DNA of 50,560 bases from an uncultured Bacteroidales bacterium (GTDB taxonomy: Bacteria; Bacteroidota; Bacteroidia; Bacteroidales; UBA932), in the NCBI GenBank assembly GCA_946410455.1, contig CAMKAJ010000017.1, positions 1 through 50,560 of the forward strand. Reading direction: 5' to 3'. Each line of letters starts with the position of its first letter. Position 1 is the first letter of the stretch. The notes beneath the pieces are model-generated. The model did no database searches and was not told where the DNA came from. It saw only the letters and a program-made list of their open reading frames with translations. Position numbers and translations under genes: made by a program. Shown here one piece after another: positions 27,219 through 36,498 of this stretch.

Positions 27219-28594
27219 CAGAATTCCTGTTTTTTGCGTTTCCAGTTGAGCATAGGAAGGAGGAAGGCGATTACGGCTGCACCGAGCCAGAACCAGCTGG
27301 CGTATGTGAAGTCGTGCACACCGTCCACGATATTATTGTCCAGCAGCAGACCGGTCACGATGTTCTGCAGACCGGCTGCGGCGTAAGATGCCATGCCCAC
27401 AATGCCGAGGGCGGCACCGGTGGCCTGACGGGGTACCAAATCTATTGCCATGAGTCCTCCGAGGAAGCTGATGAGCACGCCGATGGCGATACCGAAGAGC
27501 ACCATTGAGAGGATGGCAACCCATTTCTGCGGCCCGCCGAAGAGGAAGAGGGCAAGGGCAATGGCCTCCAGTACACCTGCCACGAAGGCGGGATACTTGC
27601 GGTCTCCCTTAAACACGGCGTCGGACAGCCAGCCGGAGAATACCGTTCCCAGGACTCCGAAGATGGGGTTGATGCCCACTATGGCTCCCGCCTCGGTGAG
27701 ACTGTAGCCTCGGGCTTCCTGAAGGAAGATGATGCCCCACTCGTTAATGGCGTAGCGGCTCATGTACATGAAGGCGCTGGAGATGGCGAGGATCCATACA
27801 CCGGGGTTGCGAACCACTGCAGCCTGCAGGCGGCGGGTCTCCGCACGCTTTTCCGAGGCCTGAACTTCTTTGGGCTGAGCTTCGCCTGCAAGAGTTTCGA
27901 TGGATGGAAGGCCCTTGCTCTCGGTGCTGTTGTGCAGGAAGAACACAATGATGAGAACTCCCAGCAGTCCGGCGAGGGCTGCGCCAAAGAATCCCCACCG
28001 CCAACCGAGGGCCGCTACCATGGCGCTCACGAATACGAAGGAGAGGCCTTCGCCAATGTTGTGGGAAGAGCTGAAGAATCCGTAGAACGTGCCCCTGATT
28101 CGCAGCGGGAACCAGCGGGAAAGAGAAATAATTGCAGGAGGAGCACCCATAGACTGGGCCCAGCCGTTCACCGCCCAGCAGATTGCAAAGCAGATGAACA
28201 AGGTGGCATTGGCCATGCTGCCATTCATCGCGCTCACTCCGAGTACGCCCATGGTGAAGTTCATGGCCACGGAAACCACGAGTCCGGCTGCCATGAAGCG
28301 CTTGATGTTGGCGCTGTCGGCCAGGAAGCCGTTGATCAGCTTGCCGATGGCGTATGCCCAATAAAGGCAGGCGCCTATGATACCCAGCTGGGTAGCGTTG
28401 AGGAGCCCGGCATCAATGAGGGGCTGTTTCATTACGCCCATCGAGAGGCGGCAGACATAGTACAAGGCATAGCCGAAAGTGGCCGCCAGGAAGGTCTGTA
28501 TCCTCATTCGCTTGTAGGTCTTGTCTACCTTTTCTGCAGGTACCGGCGGAGCTACTTTCCCGCTCTCCATCTTAAAGAAATTCAAAAAGCCCAT
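27218..28594 (-). CDS. MFS transporter, organophosphate:phosphate antiporter (OPA) family
   Basis: A 458-residue, 12-helix inner-membrane transporter. The segment GYALYYVCRLSMGVMK and the central NGWAQSMGAPPAIISLSRWF...RGTFYGFFSSSHNIGEG resemble GlpT/UhpT/UhpC family signatures (the WN-x-x-HN-GGG region). Family members exchange glycerol-3-phosphate, hexose phosphates or similar compounds for inorganic phosphate, or sense them (UhpC). As first gene of a run with a GH31 glycosidase and a phosphatase-phosphodiester glycosidase, it probably takes up a product released outside the inner membrane. The exact solute is not determined. Confidence 0.88.
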   Translation of the reverse strand: MGFLNFFKMESGKVAPPVPAEKVDKTYKRMRIQTFLAATFGYALYYVCRLSMGVMKQPLIDAGLLNATQLGIIGACLYWAYAIGKLINGFLADSANIKRFMAAGLVVSVAMNFTMGVLGVSAMNGSMANATLFICFAICWAVNGWAQSMGAPPAIISLSRWFPLRIRGTFYGFFSSSHNIGEGLSFVFVSAMVAALGWRWGFFGAALAGLLGVLIIVFFLHNSTESKGLPSIETLAGEAQPKEVQASEKRAETRRLQAAVVRNPGVWILAISSAFMYMSRYAINEWGIIFLQEARGYSLTEAGAIVGINPIFGVLGTVFSGWLSDAVFKGDRKYPAFVAGVLEAIALALFLFGGPQKWVAILSMVLFGIAIGVLISFLGGLMAIDLVPRQATGAALGIVGMASYAAAGLQNIVTGLLLDNNIVDGVHDFTYASWFWLGAAVIAFLLPMLNWKRKKQEF

Positions 28595-28845
28595 ATTATC
28601 ATGCTTTAGTGTTTTCTAGTCTTGCAATATACGCAATTATTATCGTATTTCACTCTCGATTCCGAGTTTTGCGACTTTAATTTTTGGCAGATAATAATCC
28701 TTGAAGTCCTGCTTGATGATTTCTGTATCTGTGAAGAACCTGGAGGCTGGAGAGGCAAGACCACAGGCTCATTATTACTCTTGGGTATTCCGTAGAGACT
28801 GCTTCTACGTGAGTATGTCCCTTAACCTTAAACCACTTTTATTAA
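28595..28845. other. Intergenic region between tolC and the transporter operon
   Basis: 251 bp with no gene I can support. A weak minus-strand promoter for the transporter run may lie at 28624-28631 (TATATTGC, two mismatches to the -7 consensus, no good -33 box). A short hairpin at 28791-28809 (CGTAGA with TCTACG, 7-nt loop) lies downstream of tolC but has no U-run, so it is a poor terminator. The palindromic element found elsewhere is absent. Confidence 0.4.
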
Positions 28846-30168
28846 TTAGAACTCCAATGACTCTCCCTGATAGAAATCCAGCAGTTTGGTCTCATACAGG
28901 CATTGGTAACGGGCCTGTATGTGGTCAGACTCTGCTTTGAGCCAGCTGTTGCGGGCGTCGTTGTAGTCTGCGATGCTCGCCTTGCCAACTGAATACTTCT
29001 CTTCTGTGAGTTCGTAGTGGATACGGGCGCTCTGTGCAGTCTCGCGGCTTCCGGTAAAGCGTGCCTGTGAGTTCACGGCATTGTAGTACGCCTGCTGAAT
29101 CTCCTTGTACAACGACTTCTTTACGCTCTCCAGGTTGAGTTTTCGTTCGTTATAATTAATCTGCGCCGTCCTTACGCTGTTGCGTACGCTGAATCGCTGG
29201 AAGATGGGGATATTGAGCGACAATCCCACATACTGGCTGAAGTTGTTCTTCAGCTGGTCTCCGAAGGTAGCGGATGCTACTTTGGAGTTGGTGTAGAAGT
29301 TGGTGCCCACGCCCCCGTTGAGTGAGATGGAGGGAAGATATGCGCCCTTGGCCTTGGTAACGTTGAGCTCTGCGTAATCCACGCCTATCTTGGCCGATTC
29401 TACCGCCGGCTTAATCTCTACCGCCTTGCTGAATATGGCCTCCGGGCGCATAAGGAGCTGCTGCGAAACGTCGCCGACTTCCGGAGTTACGATTGCGAAG
29501 CCCTCGGGCGAGGGGAGTTCCAGCAGCTGGGTGAGCTCCAGTTGCGATAGTTTGAGATTACCCTCGGCCTGTATTGCGCTCTGCCTGCTCTGCGCGAGCG
29601 TTGCCTGTTGGGCCGCTATCTCGGCATTGCTGAGCTTGCCTACTCTTGCGCGCTCCTCAATCTGGCCAAGCAGCTGCTCGTCGTGTGCTGCCTGCTCCTT
29701 AGCCATCTTGTATATCTCCTGATTGTACAGAATCTGCACGTATGCCTGCGCAACTGCCACGCGGATGTCGTCGCGGGCCTTCTCCAGATCGACCGTGGAG
29801 GCCTTGAGGTTGAGTTTTCCGAGCTTGATGGAGTTGTTGATTTCGAATCCCTGGAACACCGGTACGCTGCCTCCGAGGCTGAAGGAAGTGGAGGTTGTGT
29901 TGGAGTTGGAATAGGTGTTGTCTGCCGTGAGTCCGCGTCCGAAAGAGAGGTTTTCCGATGCCGAGGCGCTAAGCGAAGGCAGCCGGCTCATTTGTGCGGT
30001 GTTGAGTTCCACCTCCCGCTGTTCTACAGTCAACTCGCTCTGTTTGAGCTGGATATTGTGTTCCAGAGCGTAATCTATGCATTTCTGGAGGCTCCATGGA
30101 GCTTGCTGAGCCCATGCTGCGGCCGAGCCAGTGAGCAGCACGGCCAGGCTAATTGCTAATCGTCTCAT
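28846..30168 (-). CDS. TolC-family outer-membrane efflux protein
   Basis: A 440-residue TolC-like channel: signal peptide (about 1-20, cleaved at AWA-Q), then two internally related halves of long alpha-helices and short barrel strands (SLGGSVPVFQGFEINNSIKLG in the first half, VGLSLNIPIFQRFSVRNSVRTA in the second). This repeat is the hallmark of the family. The trimer would form the outer-membrane exit duct for the adaptor and ABC proteins encoded just upstream. The start overlaps the adaptor stop by 4 bp. It is the last gene of the PspC/PadR-led efflux operon. Confidence 0.94.
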   Translation of the reverse strand: MRRLAISLAVLLTGSAAAWAQQAPWSLQKCIDYALEHNIQLKQSELTVEQREVELNTAQMSRLPSLSASASENLSFGRGLTADNTYSNSNTTSTSFSLGGSVPVFQGFEINNSIKLGKLNLKASTVDLEKARDDIRVAVAQAYVQILYNQEIYKMAKEQAAHDEQLLGQIEERARVGKLSNAEIAAQQATLAQSRQSAIQAEGNLKLSQLELTQLLELPSPEGFAIVTPEVGDVSQQLLMRPEAIFSKAVEIKPAVESAKIGVDYAELNVTKAKGAYLPSISLNGGVGTNFYTNSKVASATFGDQLKNNFSQYVGLSLNIPIFQRFSVRNSVRTAQINYNERKLNLESVKKSLYKEIQQAYYNAVNSQARFTGSRETAQSARIHYELTEEKYSVGKASIADYNDARNSWLKAESDHIQARYQCLYETKLLDFYQGESLEF

Positions 30169-31262
30169 TTCTTGGGGCTGTTGAAGATTCGTGAACCACG
30201 CACCACATCGCCCTCGGCCAATCCGCTGCGTACTTCTATGTTAAGACCGTCGCTGAGCCCGGTCTGGATGGGAGTGCGTACAAATTCGTCTCCCTGCTTG
30301 AGGTAAACGAACACGCTGTCGCTCTGGAATTCCAGAGTGCTCTCCGGGATGGTGAGTACGCTGTCGGCGCGCTCAAGCACAATCTCGGCGTTGGCGCTGT
30401 AGCCCGAGCGTATCATGTGGCTGCTGCTCCCTTTTACAGCTGCCTTTATCTCGAACTGATTGGCACCATTGTTCTCTACTGCCTTGGGTGCAATGTACTC
30501 CAGGGCAGCCTCGGAGCTATAATCTGGCAGGGCTCCTATGCTTATGCGCATGGGCATTCCTTCTACCAGCGAGCCAACCTCGGTCTCGTCTATGTTGCCG
30601 TCGAAGATGAGGTCGGACATGTTGGCAACCGTAGCCACTGTGGTACCCTCGTTGAGGGTGTTGGCCTGAATCACAGAGTTGCCAACCTTCACTGGAATAT
30701 CCAGAATCAGGCCGGTGATGGTGGAGCGCACCAGGGTGGTGCTGCCCGTGGCGTTGTTGGAAGACACGCCGTCGCGAATCACCTCCAGCGACTCCTGGGC
30801 TGCGTTCTTTTCTTCAATCGCCTGATTGTAGGTCTGATACACCTGGTCGTACTCCTCGTCGCTCACGAGCTTCTTGTCGTGAAGGGCTTTTTCGCGCTCC
30901 CAGTTGGTCTTGGCCTGCTTGAGGTTAAGTTCTGCCAGCCTTACTCGGGACTGTGCGGAGCTAAGCGAGTTCATGTCGGGGATGACCCGCAGTTTGGCGA
31001 TTACCTCGCCCTCCTTCACCATCTGGCCGGCCTCCTTGCGGAGCTCGGCAATGATTCCGTTGATCTGGGGCTTGATATTCACCTCGTTGCGCGGTTCTAT
31101 CTTGCCCGTCACTACTGTTACGCGCTGGATGCTGGAAATGCTGGCGCTATGCTCCATGAACTGTTCTTTCTCTGGTTTTGATTTCCGGAACAGGAATACG
31201 AATGTGCCGATGAACAGCAGCGCTATCAGCGCAAAAATGATGTACTTAAGAAGCTTTTTCAT
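30165..31262 (-). CDS. Periplasmic adaptor (membrane fusion protein), MacA-like
   Basis: A 365-residue HlyD/MacA-type adaptor with an N-terminal membrane anchor (about 5-25), a biotinyl-lipoyl half-motif (VVTGKIEPRNEVNIKPQINGII), a coiled-coil hairpin (about 95-160), the second lipoyl half (STITGLILDIPVKVGNSV) and a membrane-proximal beta-barrel. It would join the inner-membrane ABC permeases to the TolC channel. Located 15 bp behind the second permease gene and overlapping tolC by 4 bp. Confidence 0.93.
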   Translation of the reverse strand: MKKLLKYIIFALIALLFIGTFVFLFRKSKPEKEQFMEHSASISSIQRVTVVTGKIEPRNEVNIKPQINGIIAELRKEAGQMVKEGEVIAKLRVIPDMNSLSSAQSRVRLAELNLKQAKTNWEREKALHDKKLVSDEEYDQVYQTYNQAIEEKNAAQESLEVIRDGVSSNNATGSTTLVRSTITGLILDIPVKVGNSVIQANTLNEGTTVATVANMSDLIFDGNIDETEVGSLVEGMPMRISIGALPDYSSEAALEYIAPKAVENNGANQFEIKAAVKGSSSHMIRSGYSANAEIVLERADSVLTIPESTLEFQSDSVFVYLKQGDEFVRTPIQTGLSDGLNIEVRSGLAEGDVVRGSRIFNSPKK

Positions 31263-31277
31263 TATAGTGTGTCTTTG

Positions 31278-32531
31278 TTATTCGTCTCTCATTGCATCCA
31301 CAGGTTTGATGGCCATCGCCCTGGATGCGGGGGCGAGTCCGGCCACGACTCCTAGCAGAGTAAGCAGTGCAGCGGCAACTACCGCCGTCCAGAATCCTAT
31401 CTGGAAGTTGGGCGTCACGGGTACGTCTGTGAGCATGCTACCAACGATTTTCTCCATCAGCGACAGCAGCAACACCGCGAACACTATCCCGAAGGAACCT
31501 GCAACCAGCGTGAGGCTGATACTTTCCATGATAATCTGGCTCAGGATGTCGCGCGGAGTGGCTCCTATGGCCCTGCGAATGCCGATTTCCGTGGTGCGCT
31601 CCTTTACCGTCACCATCATAATATTGCTCACGCCTATGATGCCGGCGAGTATTGTCCCCAGACCTACCAGCCAGATGAGGAAGCTCAGGCCGGTGAACAG
31701 ATTGTCTATGATGGCGAAGAGCTGCTCGGTGTTTATCACGAACAGAGCGTCTTTGTCTTGCGGGTCGAAATTATGTTCCCGTGCCATAATAGAGCGCATG
31801 CGCCCCTCAAGGCTGGACATCTTCACTCCGTTGTGCCCGGTCATGCAGAGCAGGTCTATGTTGTTACCTCGCTGATATACCTTTTGGGCGATAGGAAGCG
31901 GGATTACCACGCTCTCGTCGGCGCTGCCGTTGATGGTCATGTTGCCGGAGTTGTAGTCAACGCCCACTACCCTGTAGTAAACGGGACCCACCTTTATCAG
32001 GCTTCCGCAGGGATCTCCTCCGTCCGGGAAAAGGCTGGTGTAAATGCGCTTGCCTATTACGCAGACCTTGCGCTCATGGAGTATGTCCGACTCGTTGAGG
32101 TAGCGCCCGTATTTAATTATAGGCTCCTCTATATTGCTGTAGTCGGCATATACTCCTTTTACGTTGGCGCTCACAGTGTTGGTGCCGTTTACCGCCTCCT
32201 GCCCCCAATTAGACACAAGGGGAGTCACGGTTTCGAGTTCCGGCATCATAATCTTCAGGCGGGCAACGTCGGTGTAGGTCATGTTCCATCGCCGGCCTTG
32301 TTTGTAGCCGCCCCAGGGTTTGGTGGTGCGGTCTGCAATCATTACGCTGGTATTGGTAGCGAAGCCGGTGAAGTTGGCAGAAATGATCTGCTTGAGCCCC
32401 TGGCCGCCTCCCATCAGGAAGAGCAGCATAAAGATGCCCCAGAACACTCCGAAGCCGGTGAGCAGGCTCCTGCTGCGGTTGCGCACCAGCGAATCTGCTA
32501 TCTCGCGGTATGAATCTATATCGAATCTCAT
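31278..32531 (-). CDS. MacB-like ABC transporter permease (second copy)
   Basis: A 417-residue permease of the MacB/FtsX type: one N-terminal transmembrane helix (about 20-40, SLLTGFGVFWGIFMLLFLMGGG), a large periplasmic MacB_PCD domain (about 45-275) and three C-terminal helices with the motif TTEIGIRRAIGATPRDIL. There is no fused ATPase; the nucleotide-binding subunit is the separate gene at 33814. With the preceding paralogue it would form a heterodimeric mechanotransmission pump. Its start overlaps the preceding permease stop by 4 bp. Confidence 0.93.
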   Translation of the reverse strand: MRFDIDSYREIADSLVRNRSRSLLTGFGVFWGIFMLLFLMGGGQGLKQIISANFTGFATNTSVMIADRTTKPWGGYKQGRRWNMTYTDVARLKIMMPELETVTPLVSNWGQEAVNGTNTVSANVKGVYADYSNIEEPIIKYGRYLNESDILHERKVCVIGKRIYTSLFPDGGDPCGSLIKVGPVYYRVVGVDYNSGNMTINGSADESVVIPLPIAQKVYQRGNNIDLLCMTGHNGVKMSSLEGRMRSIMAREHNFDPQDKDALFVINTEQLFAIIDNLFTGLSFLIWLVGLGTILAGIIGVSNIMMVTVKERTTEIGIRRAIGATPRDILSQIIMESISLTLVAGSFGIVFAVLLLSLMEKIVGSMLTDVPVTPNFQIGFWTAVVAAALLTLLGVVAGLAPASRAMAIKPVDAMRDE

Positions 32532-33793
32532 TCTGCCCGAAGTGCTTCTATAGGTCTGACTCTTGCGGCCTTGCGTGCAGGGAAGAAACCTGCCAGCGTG
32601 CCCGCGATTATCAGTACCAGGGTTGCTTCTATCGCCACGTCGAGTCCCACTCCGGGGTTCACCAGCATGGCAATCTCGTCGTCCATTATACTCATCTTTG
32701 CCTGGCCCACCGTCTTATCCAGAATCATGCAGCTCACCATCCCCAGAAACATACCTATATAGCCGAAGACGGCAGTAATGGTAACGCTCTCAGATATGAT
32801 GAGTTTGGTGATTTCCCACGGACTGGCGCCAATGGCTTTGCGTATTCCGAATTCGTGCGTGCGCTCTTTTACGGTGATGAGCATGATGTTGCTCACTCCC
32901 ACGATGCCGCCCAGCAGCGTAAACAGGCCGATTATCCAGAGTGCGGTGCTGAGTATGTTGCGGCCCTGCTTCATCTCTACGTCCTGGTGAGCCCGGTTCC
33001 ATACCCAGATTGCACGGTCGTCATCGGGAGCTGCGCGGTGGCGCAGGTTGATTACCGACTTGTACTGCTTCTCGAATTCCTCGTTGGCCTTTTCGGTGTC
33101 CAGCCCTTTGGTGGTGAAGCTGATGCTGCCCACTTCCTGGCCCATTCCATACACCGTCTTGACCGTGGTGTAGGGGGCATAGAGGTCGCGGCTATTGCGC
33201 ATGCGGTCGGCCTTGGTAATGCCTACCACCTGGAACGCCAGATCGCCCACCTTGATGTGCTTTCCTACCAGCGTCTTTGCGTCCTGGCCGTTCTCCAGAA
33301 GGCTCCAAGCAGTGCTCTCTGGTATTACCACAACCTTGCGGCTGTCTGCTATGTCTTTGTCGTTGATGAACCGTCCTGCCAGCAGCACGCGTTTTTCCAT
33401 TTCCTGTGCCGCAGGATAGACTCCGTCTATGTAGCCGTTGATGGATTTTTTGCCATAGTTGACGGTAGCGTTGGTGCCCACGGTAGCAGATACCTGGTCG
33501 ACGTTTTCTGCAAACAAATCGCCTCCTGTCACTGCTACGTCGCCGTCGTCAAGGCGTATCCGCCGTCCTGCCTTGAGTCCATCGTAAGGCTTTGATGTCC
33601 AGCCTCCTCCCACGCTCACCGAGTTGGTTGCGAAGCCGCTGCCGCCCTGGAGGAAGGAGTTCATGAGACCGTTTCCGGCTCCCAGCAGCACGATCAGCAT
33701 GAAGATGCCCCACGATACCGCAAAGCCGGAGAGAATTGTGCGCATCTTGTTGCGGCGCACACTTTCCCATATTTCTACGAACAAATCTTTCAT
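32528..33793 (-). CDS. MacB-like ABC transporter permease (first copy)
   Basis: A 421-residue paralogue of the next gene, with the same plan: N-terminal helix (ILSGFAVSWGIFMLIVLLGAGNG), periplasmic domain (about 40-285) and three C-terminal helices with HEFGIRKAIGASPWEI. Two different half-size permeases indicate a heterodimer rather than the homodimer of E. coli MacB. The substrate could be a peptide, lipid or small toxic molecule; nothing in the sequence decides. Located 20 bp behind the ATPase gene. Confidence 0.93.
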   Translation of the reverse strand: MKDLFVEIWESVRRNKMRTILSGFAVSWGIFMLIVLLGAGNGLMNSFLQGGSGFATNSVSVGGGWTSKPYDGLKAGRRIRLDDGDVAVTGGDLFAENVDQVSATVGTNATVNYGKKSINGYIDGVYPAAQEMEKRVLLAGRFINDKDIADSRKVVVIPESTAWSLLENGQDAKTLVGKHIKVGDLAFQVVGITKADRMRNSRDLYAPYTTVKTVYGMGQEVGSISFTTKGLDTEKANEEFEKQYKSVINLRHRAAPDDDRAIWVWNRAHQDVEMKQGRNILSTALWIIGLFTLLGGIVGVSNIMLITVKERTHEFGIRKAIGASPWEITKLIISESVTITAVFGYIGMFLGMVSCMILDKTVGQAKMSIMDDEIAMLVNPGVGLDVAIEATLVLIIAGTLAGFFPARKAARVRPIEALRAE

Positions 33794-33813
33794 ACCACAG
33801 ATGCGTAGCTCTG

Positions 33814-34536
33814 TTATTTCATCGTAGTGTTAATTCCGAAGGCCGACGCGCTGTGCTCGCGGTTGTCTTCTATCTGCCCGATTATTCCGTCCTTTATGTG
33901 CACTATCTTGTTGGTGCAGTTGGCTACGCCGCTCTCGTGCGTGACAACTATTATTGTCACCTTGTCTTCGCGGTTCAACTGTCCCAGCAGCTGCATCACC
34001 TCCTCGGAGGTCTTGGAGTCGAGGGCTCCGGTGGGCTCGTCGGCAAGCAGGATTTTGGGCTGGGTAATCAGGGCCCTGGCGATGGCTACGCGCTGCTTCT
34101 GCCCGCCAGACATCTCGTTGGGGTAGTGGCCGGCCCAGTCGGCAAGGCCCAATTTGTCCAGGTACTGCATGGCCAGCGCGTGCCGCTTGCTGCGGCTTAC
34201 ACCCTGGTAGAATAGCGGAAGCTCCACGTTCTCTACTGCGGTCTTGAATCCTATCAGGTTGAAAGACTGGAAGATAAAGCCTATCATCCGGTTGCGGTAG
34301 TCGGCCGCCTGCCTTTCGCTCAGGCCCTTTATCAGGCGCCCGTCTATGTAGTACTCGCCGGTGTCGTAGTTGTCCAGGATGCCCAGGATGTTGAGCAGAG
34401 TAGACTTGCCGGAACCCGATGCGCCCATAATGGATACGAATTCTCCGCTGTCTATGCTGAGGTTTATGCCTTTGAGAACGTGCAGCGGCTGCCCGTTATT
34501 GTAGGTCTTGTTTACGTCTTTTAGTTCTATTAGCAT
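33814..34536 (-). CDS. ABC transporter ATP-binding protein, MacB/LolD type
   Basis: A 240-residue ATPase with Walker A GASGSGKST (about 37-45), Q-loop, signature MSGGQKQRVAIARAL, Walker B ILLADEPTGALD and the H-loop VVTHE. The sequence is of the LolD/MacB class that powers permeases without moving substrate through the inner membrane. It serves the two permeases encoded next. It lies 32 bp behind the second PspC gene, the widest gap inside the operon. Confidence 0.95.
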   Translation of the reverse strand: MLIELKDVNKTYNNGQPLHVLKGINLSIDSGEFVSIMGASGSGKSTLLNILGILDNYDTGEYYIDGRLIKGLSERQAADYRNRMIGFIFQSFNLIGFKTAVENVELPLFYQGVSRSKRHALAMQYLDKLGLADWAGHYPNEMSGGQKQRVAIARALITQPKILLADEPTGALDSKTSEEVMQLLGQLNREDKVTIIVVTHESGVANCTNKIVHIKDGIIGQIEDNREHSASAFGINTTMK

Positions 34537-34568
34537 GGCGCGCTAATCACTACAATTATAGTTCCAGT

Positions 34569-35588
34569 TTATACCATTTCGGTAGGAATAATCGTGGCAA
34601 GCAGCAAAATTGCAAAAGCAACTATTGCCATGAGCCAGATGACGAAAATCAGAAGGCCTGGGCGCCAGCTCGGAGACTTGATACGGAAGAGCATCATTAT
34701 GCTTGCGTAGAGCATTCCGATGAACGGCAGCGTGTAAACTGTGAGGCTGAGAATCTTGACCCAGAGCGTATCCATTATGGGGAGGATCTGGGGCAATTCT
34801 TCGGTTATTTCGGTAATAATCTCATTGATTATGCCGCTCCAGCCGAGCCATTCCCAGCCGAATACTGCCAGTCCTCCGGCAAATAGTCCGGCAACAGAAA
34901 CCAGCAGGAGCATTATACCAACTATTATTTCTATAGCTCGGCCTATAGGGCTCCATACGGGAGCATTGCCCACCTGGCGTACTGCGCTCCGTACCTCGGC
35001 AGCTCCGCTTTCTATGTTGCGGCGTATGCTTTCGGTGGTGCCGTCGTCGCCATTCATCTCCCAGCGTTGCTGGGCTGTCTTGGCGGCCGGCATGCATATC
35101 CACAATATAATATATATAGTGGGGAAGAGGAGGGAGATAACTCCGTTTTTGTCGGCCATGGATACGAATCCAACTATGGTCAGGAGGGTAAAAGCCAGGC
35201 GGAAGATTGCCGTATCCATCTTGAAGTAGGCTCCCAGGCCGCTGCAGACGCCGGCAAAGCGTGCGTTCTGCATGTCGCGGTAGAGTTTCTTGGCGGGTCT
35301 TGTGCCGTCGTTCTGCCTTGGGCTTTCTTCCTCGGGATCGTCCTGCGCTATGCGCTCGGGCCTGCCGAGTATGTCTATGATAGACAGCACTGTAGCCTTG
35401 CTCACTACGCCGCCCTCAGGGGTGCGCTCGCGCAGGAGCTCTGCCATTCTTTCTTCTATTCCGTCAATTACCTCGGGATTGGAGTAGTAGCTGCCCATAT
35501 CGTTGATGTAGCTTTCTACCTCTGCTACCGCTTCTTTCTCCAAGATGAACGCGTAGCCTCCTATACTGAATTTTTCTGTCTGTTTCAT
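34569..35588 (-). CDS. PspC-domain membrane protein (long form)
   Basis: A 339-residue membrane protein. An N-terminal cytoplasmic region (1-~95) resembles the same region of the shorter paralogue at 35916. A PspC domain follows (about 98-165, starting KKLYRDMQNARFAGVCSGLGAYF), with four to five further hydrophobic helices. PspC proteins sense or buffer membrane stress in the phage-shock system; no pspA or pspB is present here. The start overlaps the padR stop by 4 bp. It may sense envelope state and work with PadR on the efflux genes; this link is inferred from gene order only. Confidence 0.85.
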   Translation of the reverse strand: MKQTEKFSIGGYAFILEKEAVAEVESYINDMGSYYSNPEVIDGIEERMAELLRERTPEGGVVSKATVLSIIDILGRPERIAQDDPEEESPRQNDGTRPAKKLYRDMQNARFAGVCSGLGAYFKMDTAIFRLAFTLLTIVGFVSMADKNGVISLLFPTIYIILWICMPAAKTAQQRWEMNGDDGTTESIRRNIESGAAEVRSAVRQVGNAPVWSPIGRAIEIIVGIMLLLVSVAGLFAGGLAVFGWEWLGWSGIINEIITEITEELPQILPIMDTLWVKILSLTVYTLPFIGMLYASIMMLFRIKSPSWRPGLLIFVIWLMAIVAFAILLLATIIPTEMV

Positions 35589-35914
35589 TTCTTGAGAGTT
35601 TCTATTGCCTTTACCATTTCTTGCCAGGCGGAATCCATTTCAGAGAGTTGCTGGCGACCTCTCTCGGTGATACAGTAGTATTTTCTCGGCGGACCCTGGG
35701 TAGATTCTTCCCATCGGTAGGAGAGCAATCCCTGGTTCTTCTGGCGTATCAGCAGGGGATAGAGTGTACCTTCTACAACAATCATATCTGCCTTTTTGAG
35801 CTCGTCTATGATGTTGGAGGCGTATGCTTCGTGCTTGTCCAGGATGCACAGTATGCAATATTCCAGGACACCTTTGCGCATTTGTGAGCGCACGTTGTCG
35901 GCATTGCTTTCCAT
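35585..35914 (-). CDS. PadR-family transcriptional regulator
   Basis: A 109-residue winged-helix repressor of the PadR type: RKGVLEYCILCILDKHEAYASNIIDELKK, VVEGTLYPLLIRQKNQGLL and GPPRKYYCITERGRQQL are the recognisable helix, recognition-helix and wing segments. The short length (no C-terminal dimerisation arm) is that of the PadR-s2 subgroup. PadR regulators often repress an adjacent efflux operon and are released by the exported compound or by antibiotics. It sits 1 bp after the short PspC gene and overlaps the long one, so it probably regulates its own operon from the promoter at 36499-36530. Confidence 0.93.
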   Translation of the reverse strand: MESNADNVRSQMRKGVLEYCILCILDKHEAYASNIIDELKKADMIVVEGTLYPLLIRQKNQGLLSYRWEESTQGPPRKYYCITERGRQQLSEMDSAWQEMVKAIETLKK

Positions 35915-35915
35915 G

Positions 35916-36467
35916 TTATCTGCTTTTAGTGGTTGTAAATTTGGAAAGGTTTTCGGCTGTGGGCGCCATGCCTCGTAGTTCGCATTTTTGTGCAGGGGTG
36001 ATGGCTTTGGGTACTGCTATCCAGAGAATGAGGTAAATCCAGAATCCGGCGCTGCCTGCAATCAGTGCTACAAGCATAATGATTCGCATGAGTGCAGTAT
36101 CTATCCCAAAGTAGATGGCAAGTCCCGAGCACACGCCGGCAATGCGTGCGTCGTCTGTGTCGCGATAAAGTCTGTGTTCTGCTTTCATTGTAGTATCTGT
36201 ATCTTCTGTAGTGCTGCTGCCGTCCGGCATTCCAAGCTGGCTGATGACCTTCTCTACCAGGCTCAGGTCTACCACCTTGTTGCTTTCTGCTACGTTGGCG
36301 TAAAAAATATCTGCAATCCTGGATTCAAGTTCGTCCATCACCTCGTCTTTCCCCGCCTCTTTGAGATGGTTACGAAAGAGGTTGAGGTAAGAGTCAAGAC
36401 GTGCGTAAGCGTCTTCGTTGATTGTAAAATTCCGGCCTCCAATGCCGGCAGAAACAACTCTTTTCAT
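35916..36467 (-). CDS. PspC-domain protein (short form)
   Basis: A 183-residue protein starting MKRVVSAGIGG. An N-terminal region (1-~85) contains a helical segment (MDELESRIADIF) also seen in the longer PspC protein. A PspC domain follows (about 100-160, HRLYRDTDDARIAGVCSGLAIYFGI, two hydrophobic helices). The frame stays open upstream to 36551, but the ATG at 36467 is chosen because the extra 28 residues would run through the promoter (36499-36530) and look non-natural. It is the first gene of the efflux operon. Confidence 0.85.
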   Translation of the reverse strand: MKRVVSAGIGGRNFTINEDAYARLDSYLNLFRNHLKEAGKDEVMDELESRIADIFYANVAESNKVVDLSLVEKVISQLGMPDGSSTTEDTDTTMKAEHRLYRDTDDARIAGVCSGLAIYFGIDTALMRIIMLVALIAGSAGFWIYLILWIAVPKAITPAQKCELRGMAPTAENLSKFTTTKSR

Positions 36468-36498
36468 AATACTTGGTTTACAAAGTTCTTTTACACCG

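Noticed and set aside
28791..28809. Intrinsic terminator after tolC
   Set aside because: The stem is only 6 bp with a 7-nt loop and no following U-run.
28701..28940. A 79-residue frame on the plus strand in the gap after tolC
   Set aside because: It overlaps the tolC 3' end, has no promoter, no recognisable motif and a non-protein-like composition.
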